The notes below the pieces were generated by a model. It did not search any database and was not told where the DNA came from. It worked only from the letters and a program-made list of their open reading frames with translations. 29,872 nt of DNA. It comes from Treponema sp. UBA3662 (GTDB lineage: Bacteria > Spirochaetota > Spirochaetia > Treponematales > Treponemataceae). The stretch spans positions 3,457 to 33,328 of the forward strand of contig DFJV01000002.1 of assembly GCA_002373205.1 (NCBI GenBank), in the 5' to 3' direction. The position numbers and the translations under genes are program-made. This document shows, piece after piece, positions 8,147 to 14,486 of the stretch (position 1 is its first letter; each line of letters starts with the position of its first letter).

Positions 8147-9403
8147 CTATATCCCAAGTAGATGCACAGGAAAACAATATGAAATATCGTTTAAGGGGCG
8201 GATTTTTTCGCAACAGTCTATTACAAGTCCTGTTTCTATTTTCTTTTTGTATTTGTTAAGGACGTTGAAATTTTTTGTTGGATTTTTTGGAGCAATGCCT
8301 TTTTTTATTTCTATTGGATAGATGGCTTCCTCATTTACAAACAAAAGGTCTATTTCCTTCTGGTCAACGTCACGGTAGTAGTATAAAAAATCCCTTGGAT
8401 TCCTGTTGAATGAGAAAAAGTTTTTTATTATTTCGCTTACGACATACGTTTCAAAAAAAGCTCCGCTCATTGCACATTTTTCAAGCATGGATGGATCAGG
8501 CCATTTACAAAGATATGCGCAAAGGCCTGTGTCCATAAAATAAAGCTTTGGTGCTTTGATAATTCTGTTTGACATATTTGACATGTAAGGTTGCAAAAGA
8601 TAGATTATGCCAGAAGTTTCCAGTATGGAAAGCCACCTTTTGCACGTTTTAACATCAATTCCTACGGAATTTGCAATTTCGTCATAATGAACTTCTTGGG
8701 CTGTTCGCAATGCAACTATTGATATGAAATTTCTGAACTGTGTTTCACTTGATGCTGAAATCAGTTTTTTTACGTCTTTTTCTATGTATGTGCTAACATA
8801 AGACTTGAAATAGATATCTCGTTTTGAGACATTTGTGCAGATGTCTGGCATACCTCCTGTGAATATTTCTGCATATATTTGTGAGCGGGTACGATAGGGT
8901 ACTTTTTGTTCCCGAACTCTGCATATAAGTTCATCCACTTTTGGGGTAAAAGGATTTTCTAAAAATTTATTCCGTTCCGCCTGCGAAAAAGATGACATTT
9001 CTATAACACCGCAACGGCCGGCAAGCGAATCTGAGATACCCTGCTGGAGCTCAAACCTATTGGAGCCAGTCAGTATATACATTATTTGTCTTTCTTCCCC
9101 ATTTTTTAGCCAAACTTTTCTTTGTTCATCAATTTTAATTTTTATAGCATCCAAAAGTTCTGGTGCCTTTTGAATCTCGTCTATTATTACTGGCCATGGA
9201 TTCATATCCAAAAATTGCTTGGGGTTTTGCTGTGCTAAATTTCTGTCATCTATATCATCAAGTGTAACTATGTTGAAAGTCTTGGAAAAAATATGATCTA
9301 GCGTCGTTGATTTGCCAATTTGCCTTGGGCCATACAAAACAATGCATGGAAAGGATTTTGATATTTCCAAAATAGAGTCTTCTATAGTGCGGTTTATGTA
9401 CAC
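8147..9403 (-). CDS. ATPase with DUF4143 domain (AAA_14), copy 1
   Basis: A 418-residue protein with an N-terminal AAA_14 P-loop domain: Walker A GPRQIGKST at residues 25-33, Walker B VIIDE at 72-76, and an LTGSNRF sensor segment. Its C-terminal DUF4143 module has YFMDTGLCAYL, FFETYVVSEI and a PD-(D/E)xK-like EID...EIKK motif. A winged-helix-like stretch joins them. The biological role of this family is undetermined; restriction-like, TA-like and regulatory roles have been suggested. The start is GTG, with AGGAGA about 8 nt upstream. It is divergent from a related copy at 9748 and AT-rich relative to it. A perfect 10-bp inverted repeat lies about 28 bp upstream of the start and could be an autoregulatory operator. 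Confidence 0.88.
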   Translation of the reverse strand: MYINRTIEDSILEISKSFPCIVLYGPRQIGKSTTLDHIFSKTFNIVTLDDIDDRNLAQQNPKQFLDMNPWPVIIDEIQKAPELLDAIKIKIDEQRKVWLKNGEERQIMYILTGSNRFELQQGISDSLAGRCGVIEMSSFSQAERNKFLENPFTPKVDELICRVREQKVPYRTRSQIYAEIFTGGMPDICTNVSKRDIYFKSYVSTYIEKDVKKLISASSETQFRNFISIVALRTAQEVHYDEIANSVGIDVKTCKRWLSILETSGIIYLLQPYMSNMSNRIIKAPKLYFMDTGLCAYLCKWPDPSMLEKCAMSGAFFETYVVSEIIKNFFSFNRNPRDFLYYYRDVDQKEIDLLFVNEEAIYPIEIKKGIAPKNPTKNFNVLNKYKKKIETGLVIDCCEKIRPLNDISYCFPVHLLGI

Positions 9404-9430
9404 TGGATTGTCTCCTGTATATAAAAAGTG

Positions 9431-9464
9431 CGTTTAAAAACGGAAGAGACTCCCTTTTTAAACG
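9431..9464. promoter_or_regulatory. Perfect 10-bp inverted repeat upstream of DUF4143 ATPase copy 1
   Basis: The arms CGTTTAAAAA and TTTTTAAACG flank a 14-bp spacer, beginning 28 bp upstream of the GTG at 9403. It could be an operator in the leader or promoter of the gene. With its A/T-rich stem it is a poor intrinsic terminator. Confidence 0.45.
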
Positions 9465-9507
9465 TAAAATAAGAATATCATGATAGTTCATGATTTTCAA
9501 GAGCGCA

Positions 9508-9539
9508 GGATGGTAGAGCGGTGTGGGTAGCGTCCGAAA
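9508..9539 (+). repeat. Truncated copy C of the interspersed GC-rich repeat
   Basis: Positions 9509-9529 are identical over 21 bases to 11107-11127 in repeat copy A, and similarity continues with single mismatches to about 9539 (CGTCCGAAAG against CGTCCAAAAA). Only the right end of the element is present. It stands in the same orientation as copy A, on the other side of the ATPase gene at 9748-10989. Confidence 0.75.
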
Positions 9540-9690
9540 GAGGAAGTTTTAGACAGCAGAAATGGCTGCTGGAGGAATAGCAAAAGTTGTGGTGAGAGTG
9601 GTTGTCATACTGTATGATTGGGAGTAATCAAAATCGTCGTCATATAAAATACTTTTGACCGTGGGACTTTACCTTGTGTTTTTTTTATAT

Positions 9691-9727
9691 ATGGGATAAT
9701 ATATAAGTGGACTTTGGATTATCCCAT
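9691..9727. promoter_or_regulatory. Perfect 10-bp inverted repeat upstream of DUF4143 ATPase copy 2
   Basis: The arms ATGGGATAAT and ATTATCCCAT flank a 17-bp spacer, ending 20 bp before the ATG at 9748. The left arm contains a possible -10 element (GATAAT). The position suits an operator or 5'-UTR hairpin. Confidence 0.45.
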
Positions 9728-9747
9728 GCTATGCGGAGGGGAAGCGT

Positions 9748-10989
9748 ATGGATTTTATAGAAAGGCATGCAGAAGAGACATTAAAAAGATTCGTCTCATC
9801 TTTTCCGGCAATCTTAGTTACAGGTGCAAGGCAGACCGGAAAGACTACGATTTTAAAAAAAATTGCAGATGAAAATTCAGTTTTAAGCACGACTTTTGAT
9901 GATATTACAGAAGAGCAGTCCGCATTGTCCGATCCCAAAACTTTTCTTGAACTTCATGAAAGCCCCTACATGTTTGATGAAGTTCAGTATGTGCCGGATT
10001 TGTTTCGCTATCTGAAAATGGAAATAGACAGGAACAGGCATAACGGAATGTACTATCTTACCGGGAGCCAGCAGTTTAAACTTACTGAAAAGGCAACAGA
10101 GAGCCTTTCCGGTCGAATTGGAATTGTGCAGTTATATCCGCTTTCAGCTCGAGAAATTCGAAGGGATCCTTTTTCTGATGCTTTCATTCCTTCTAAGGAA
10201 TACATTATGGGGCGCAACAAAGCATTTGCTGATTATAATTTTTCTATCCGAAAACTGTGGGAAAGAATTTATACCGGCGGATATCCTGAGGTAATAAAAG
10301 GAAGTGTTAGTCCAAGGGATTTTTATGCTTCTTACCTAAAGACATACATAGAGCGGGATATAAAGAACTTAAGCCAGGTGGCTGATGAGATGCAGTTTTT
10401 GCAGTTCATAACTGTTGTTGCCTCACGGACAAGTCAGCTTGTAAATTACGGAGACTTGGGGCGGGAATGCGGGATAAGCGAAGTGACTGCAAAGAAATGG
10501 CTTTCCCTTTTGGTAACTTCTGGAATTGTGTATCTTTTGCGACCCTATTCTTCAAACGTTGAAAAAAGAGTTGTAAAAACGCCAAAGATGTATTTTATGG
10601 ATACAGGGCTTGCGGCTTATCTTACACGCTGGACAAATCCTGAGGTTATGCAGAATGGGGCAATGGCAGGGGCTTTCTTTGAAACCTATGTTGTAAGTGA
10701 GGTTATAAAATCTTTTGCAAACAGGGGTGAAGATGCGCCGCTTTATTTTTACCGGGATAAGGACAAAATAGAAATTGACCTGCTTATAGAAGAGAACAAC
10801 ACACTTTATCCCGTGGAAATAAAGAAGACTGCAAGCCCAAACAGTGATGATGCAAAGAATTTCTTTATAACAGACCGGCTGAAGAATGTTCAAATTGGGC
10901 AGGCTGTAATTGTATGCGGAACGGATAAAGTTGTATCTGTTAAAAAGGGTGAAAAAGCAGCATTGGCAATTCCTGTGGAATTTTTATAA
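9748..10989 (+). CDS. ATPase with DUF4143 domain (AAA_14), copy 2
   Basis: A 413-residue paralogue of the protein at 8147-9403, with the same layout: Walker A GARQTGKTT (residues 26-34), Walker B MFDEVQ (75-80), LTGSQQF, a linker helix region, then DUF4143 with YFMDTGLAAYLTRW, FFETYVVSEV and a PD-(D/E)xK-like EIDLLIE...VEIKK motif. The start is secure: GGAGGGG lies about 7 nt before the ATG. The two copies are similar along their whole length but clearly diverged in sequence and base composition, so they were probably acquired separately rather than by recent duplication. It is flanked by copies of an interspersed repeat (9508-9539 and 10994-11139). The function of the family is unknown. Confidence 0.9.
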   Translation: MDFIERHAEETLKRFVSSFPAILVTGARQTGKTTILKKIADENSVLSTTFDDITEEQSALSDPKTFLELHESPYMFDEVQYVPDLFRYLKMEIDRNRHNGMYYLTGSQQFKLTEKATESLSGRIGIVQLYPLSAREIRRDPFSDAFIPSKEYIMGRNKAFADYNFSIRKLWERIYTGGYPEVIKGSVSPRDFYASYLKTYIERDIKNLSQVADEMQFLQFITVVASRTSQLVNYGDLGRECGISEVTAKKWLSLLVTSGIVYLLRPYSSNVEKRVVKTPKMYFMDTGLAAYLTRWTNPEVMQNGAMAGAFFETYVVSEVIKSFANRGEDAPLYFYRDKDKIEIDLLIEENNTLYPVEIKKTASPNSDDAKNFFITDRLKNVQIGQAVIVCGTDKVVSVKKGEKAALAIPVEFL

Positions 10990-10993
10990 GGAG

Positions 10994-11139
10994 CCTACGC
11001 CGCCGTGTAGCCCCTTTAGTACCGCCCGTATGGGCGGTATGACCGTTAGGGAAGGGCGAAAGGGCGGTGACGCATAGGCCTGGCTGTCGAGTTAGCCAAG
11101 GAATAAGATGGTAGAGCGGTGTGGGTACCGTCCAAAAAA
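10994..11139 (+). repeat. Interspersed GC-rich repeat, copy A (146 bp)
   Basis: The copy starts CCTACGCCGCCGTG and ends CCGTCCAAAAAA. It aligns end to end with copy B at 21678-21826. It contains a perfect stem TACCGCCC-GTAT-GGGCGGTA (11020-11039). It fills the convergent gap between the ATPase gene and the glycerophosphotransferase gene. It has no ORF and no tRNA fold. The stem lacks a T run, so it is not a standard terminator. Confidence 0.8.
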
Positions 11140-11184
11140 GTATTTGTATGATAGACCCCAAAACAAGTTCAGGGTGACAGATAT

Positions 11185-12438
11185 TTATTCTGCTTTGTTT
11201 TGTGCCTGCACTGTTTCTATCATAAAGTCGGCGGTGCGCTTTCCGGCTTCTCCTATGTGCTGCCAGGCCTGGGCTTTTGCGCTTGCACGGCGCTGCTTTA
11301 GTTCCGGGCTGTCGGATGCGTTTTGGATTACTTCTTTTATGCGGCCAAAGTCTTTTTCTTCCAAGAGGATTCCGCAGTTTTTGAGGGTCTGCATTTCCCA
11401 GAGGCCTTCGTAGTTTTCACCGTGGATGTCGTAGGCATCGTAGGGCAGGAGGTCCATTTTGCTTGCGGCATAGATAACAGGCTTGTCGCAGAGGAAGGTG
11501 TAGTCGAATATGATGCCGGAAAAGTCGGAAATCATGATGTCGGCTTTTTTTAGCGAATAGATGTTGTCGCGCTCGTAGTCCCAAGTGACGTTAGCCTTGT
11601 CTTTGTAACGTTCGGTAAGTTTGTCCAGCATTTCTGCTTCTGAGATTTTTGACTGCGGGTGCGGGCGGATTATGATGTTGAATCCTGTTTGGATAAGTGG
11701 GTCTAAGAGGCGTTCACCATAGAGCGAAAGGAGGGCACTTTTTCCCCATGACGGAGAGACGAGAACCGTGTACTGGTGGTTTTCTTCGGCTGGGATTTCT
11801 GCAATCTTTTTTTGAAGCACGTCCAGGTAGGTGCAGCCTACGGTTACCAGTTCCTTTGCGGGAAGGCCACGCTGCTTTTCCAGGGTGCGTATGTCTTCTC
11901 CAGAGTAGTCTCCGGTTAGCAAGACGGAGTCAAAGAAGTCTAGGCCAAAGAGCCTGTACATTGAAGAGTCGGTGGTTGAATGGAAGATGTGGCAGTAGTG
12001 CTTTACGTTTTTGCTGCGCTTCCACTGGTAGACGTTTACGCCGGGCGTTGTGCAGACAAGGATTCCTGCGCTCATCATGTTGAGCTTTGCATAGGCAGAG
12101 TTTCCAGTTCCTATGACTTCCGGTTTTACGTACTTGAAATTCTGGCTAAAAACCGGGTCTTCGGCGGACGAGACGTAATAGGTGATTTCCGTTTCGCGCT
12201 TTTCGAATTCCTGTAGTACAGGGAGGAAGACGTTCCAGTAGCGGCGGTCTTCGCAATAAATTACGTACTTCTTATATGAAGAATCCTGGATTACGCCGTT
12301 CTTCTTGCCGGAGATTAGCACTTTTAGTTTAATCCAGACTGCCTTTGAAAGAAAGAACAGTGTGGTTGCGGCTCCAATCAAGATTGAAAAGAGCATGCTT
12401 CCCGTTCCCGGGTCGATATAAAGGAGCATAAGGTTCAT
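11185..12438 (-). CDS. CDP-glycerol glycerophosphotransferase-like (TagB/TagF family)
   Basis: A 417-residue protein related to teichoic-acid polymerases and primases, which move phospho-alditol units from CDP donors onto lipid-linked or surface acceptors. An N-terminal YIDPGTGS motif (residues 7-14) and one membrane helix (15-38) anchor it at the cytoplasmic face. The catalytic domain shows HIFHSTTDSSMY (150-161), SPSWG, RPHP (258-261) and SDFSGIIFDY (304-313), typical of the family. The start at 12438 is preceded by CAGGAAAATAAAAG and lies 16 bp after the upstream stop. It is the last gene of the four-gene operon, so it is expected to use a CDP-linked product of the preceding bifunctional enzyme. 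The actual substrate could be glycerol, ribitol or an amino-alcohol phosphate. Confidence 0.88.
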   Translation of the reverse strand: MNLMLLYIDPGTGSMLFSILIGAATTLFFLSKAVWIKLKVLISGKKNGVIQDSSYKKYVIYCEDRRYWNVFLPVLQEFEKRETEITYYVSSAEDPVFSQNFKYVKPEVIGTGNSAYAKLNMMSAGILVCTTPGVNVYQWKRSKNVKHYCHIFHSTTDSSMYRLFGLDFFDSVLLTGDYSGEDIRTLEKQRGLPAKELVTVGCTYLDVLQKKIAEIPAEENHQYTVLVSPSWGKSALLSLYGERLLDPLIQTGFNIIIRPHPQSKISEAEMLDKLTERYKDKANVTWDYERDNIYSLKKADIMISDFSGIIFDYTFLCDKPVIYAASKMDLLPYDAYDIHGENYEGLWEMQTLKNCGILLEEKDFGRIKEVIQNASDSPELKQRRASAKAQAWQHIGEAGKRTADFMIETVQAQNKAE

Positions 12439-12454
12439 CTTTTATTTTCCTGTT

Positions 12455-14425
12455 TTATTTTCCTAAAAATTCTTTTATAAGGTTGAATGCCTTGTCCATC
12501 CATTCTTTTGGTGCAACAGTTACGCGCATTGCAAGCTGGCCGTTTTCCGTCCACAGGCGTACCAATATGCCGTTCTGTGCAAGGTAGTCCTTGAGCTTTT
12601 GCGTATCTATTGAATTGTCAAAATGAATGAAAACAAAGTTTGCGGCAGACTTGAAGGCCTTTACGTTTGCAAGGGTATTCATCTGGGCAATGAAGTTGTC
12701 CCTTATTTGGGCGGTTGTCTTTGTAAGGTTGTCGTAATAGGCCTTGTCCTGCAAAGCGGCGACTGCTGCCTTTCTGCCTATGTTGCTTACGCGGAAGGGG
12801 TTAAGGTCAAGCTTGAAGACCTGCTTTGCCATTGGGGCGCACAGACCGTAGCCAATGCGGACTCCTGCGAGACCGTAGAGTTTGGAGAAGGTGCGGCAGA
12901 AGACAACGTTGTTGTAGGAGTTCAAGAGGTGCTTTGCGTCGATTTTTTCGGAAGAGAAGCCAAGGTATGCTTCGTCTATGATTACTAGAGAAGACGGGTT
13001 TTGCTTTACGATTTTTTCAACATCGGTCTGGCTCATGACTGCGCCGGTGGGGTTGTGCGGTGTCGTAATTATGATGATTCTTGGGTTTGTCTCGCGGGCC
13101 TTTGAGAGGAGGCCTTTTACGTCAAATTCGTATGAATCTTTGCCGGGCTTGATTTCGTAGTATGCGGCCTTTGCAAAGTGGAGTTCCACTACGGATTTGT
13201 AGTAGTTCCATGCGGGGGCGGAAATGAGTACCGTGTCGTCCTTGTTGAGTACAAGGGTCATTATTGTTTTGATAACGTCGGAGGAGCCTGAGTGGACAAA
13301 GATGTTGTCTGTGGGAAGGTCAAGCATTTTTGAGACTTCAAGGGCAAGCTCGTCTTCGCGGGTAAGGTCGTAGAGGCACAAATCTTCCATCTTGGCATTG
13401 TGGAAGACTTCAAGGCATTTTGGGGATGCACCGAAGAGGTTTTCGTTTACGTGCATGCGGCCTGTAAGCTGCTCTGTTGAGACTACTGAGTACTGCTTAA
13501 CGTCCGTGTAGTTTGAAAGGTAGGAGATGCGCTGGGTACTGTTTACGAATTCTTCTTCCTGAAAGAACTGGTTTACAAATTCCTTAAAGCTTGGGTTGAA
13601 TTCGATGATTTCTTCTGTTGTGTCAAATTCCTTACATTCGGCATCTGTTGTCTTGCGGATTTTCATGTTGAGTACATCGATGTGCTTTGCATAGAAGTGG
13701 TCCCAAAGCATGTACTTCATTTCCGGGTCGTAGTATTCCTTGACCATAAGGTCTTTGAAGGTGTCGGAAAAGTCTTTGCGCCAGAATGATTCGCCTATTA
13801 TGTACCAGCTTTTTTCACCGCCGCGTTTTACTTCGCGCATGTAGCCGTTTTTGTCAAAAGCCTTTACGCAGTCTTCATTGATGAATTCATCAGAATATTT
13901 GGCGGCATAGTATGAGTCGTAAACGTAGTCGCGGTAGACGTTGTGGGCAAACCAGTTGTCAGAGCAGCAGATGTAGGAATTCTTTATGTAGTCTTTTGCG
14001 GCATACAAAGAGGATATGTTGTTTTTTTCCTGCCATTCTTCGTTGTCGATTACAATCAGCTCTGGATATTTTTTTGCCATTTCGTAGTATTTTTCTTTTA
14101 GGTAGCCTACGACGATTACGATTTCTTTGATTCCTGCATCGTGCATCTGCTTAATCTGGCGCTCAACCATTGTGTCGCCCTTTATTTCAAAGAGGCCTTT
14201 GGGGAGGTAGTTGGAAAGGGGCATGCATCTTCTGGAGCGTCCTGCCGCCATAATGATTGCATTGTCTACTTTATAGGGGGCAAGTGCTTCGTAGCCTGAA
14301 TCTGTGATTTTATTACCGTCTGTCCAACCGTTCTTTTGGCAAGTCTGTTTGAGTTCATCTGAAAAAGATGTGGTGTCGTTCCTTTTGTGGACTGCATACA
14401 AATATTCAAATTCCTGTTCGGTCAT
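12455..14425 (-). CDS. Bifunctional cytidylyltransferase (LicC/PntC-like) fused to HisC/CobD-like PLP enzyme
   Basis: A 656-residue fusion. Residues 1-54 form a small helical segment, possibly winged-helix. Residues 55-290 form a sugar-phosphate nucleotidyltransferase with IIMAAGRSRRCMPLSNYLPK (57-76), CCSDNWF and YMLWDHFYAKH; this pattern is that of LicC/PntC, which make CDP-choline or CMP-aminoethylphosphonate. Residues 322-655 are a fold-type-I PLP enzyme with TTPHNPTG, IIDEAY (D484), FSKLYGLAG (Lys515, the Schiff-base lysine) and GVRIGYG, closest in look to histidinol-phosphate aminotransferase or CobD decarboxylase. GGAGAAC precedes the ATG by 7-8 nt. Lying between the YidC-sulfatase fusions and a CDP-alditol transferase, it may form an amino-alcohol phosphate and activate it with CTP. 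Treponema denticola has a comparable PntC fusion, but with a class V aminotransferase, and no phosphonate mutase is present here. Confidence 0.85.
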   Translation of the reverse strand: MTEQEFEYLYAVHKRNDTTSFSDELKQTCQKNGWTDGNKITDSGYEALAPYKVDNAIIMAAGRSRRCMPLSNYLPKGLFEIKGDTMVERQIKQMHDAGIKEIVIVVGYLKEKYYEMAKKYPELIVIDNEEWQEKNNISSLYAAKDYIKNSYICCSDNWFAHNVYRDYVYDSYYAAKYSDEFINEDCVKAFDKNGYMREVKRGGEKSWYIIGESFWRKDFSDTFKDLMVKEYYDPEMKYMLWDHFYAKHIDVLNMKIRKTTDAECKEFDTTEEIIEFNPSFKEFVNQFFQEEEFVNSTQRISYLSNYTDVKQYSVVSTEQLTGRMHVNENLFGASPKCLEVFHNAKMEDLCLYDLTREDELALEVSKMLDLPTDNIFVHSGSSDVIKTIMTLVLNKDDTVLISAPAWNYYKSVVELHFAKAAYYEIKPGKDSYEFDVKGLLSKARETNPRIIIITTPHNPTGAVMSQTDVEKIVKQNPSSLVIIDEAYLGFSSEKIDAKHLLNSYNNVVFCRTFSKLYGLAGVRIGYGLCAPMAKQVFKLDLNPFRVSNIGRKAAVAALQDKAYYDNLTKTTAQIRDNFIAQMNTLANVKAFKSAANFVFIHFDNSIDTQKLKDYLAQNGILVRLWTENGQLAMRVTVAPKEWMDKAFNLIKEFLGK

Positions 14426-14486
14426 AGTTTTGTTCTCCTGTATATTTAAGGCATAAAGATGCCCTTATATTCTACTCCTATTTTAA

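Larger units (their letters stand above)
9404..9747. other. 344-bp divergent intergenic region between the two DUF4143 ATPase genes
   Basis: No coding region longer than a shadow ORF is seen here. The region holds two inverted repeats (9431-9464 and 9691-9727), a truncated copy of the interspersed repeat (9508-9539), and a stretch (9547-9690) with no recognisable feature apart from a T run at about 9680. Confidence 0.6.

Noticed and set aside
9509..9529. A tRNA D-arm-like string (GATGGTAGAGCGG) here and at 11107
   Set aside because: No matching GCTC arm, anticodon stem or acceptor stem can be built in either place. It is the right end of the interspersed repeat.
11020..11039. Hairpin TACCGCCC-GTAT-GGGCGGTA as an intrinsic terminator
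   Set aside because: The stem is strong but no T run follows on either strand. It is better explained as part of the interspersed repeat.
11697..12083. A 128-codon open frame antisense to the glycerophosphotransferase gene
   Set aside because: Arg/Cys/Gly-rich composition without family resemblance, fully inside a well-supported gene and lacking a ribosome-binding site.
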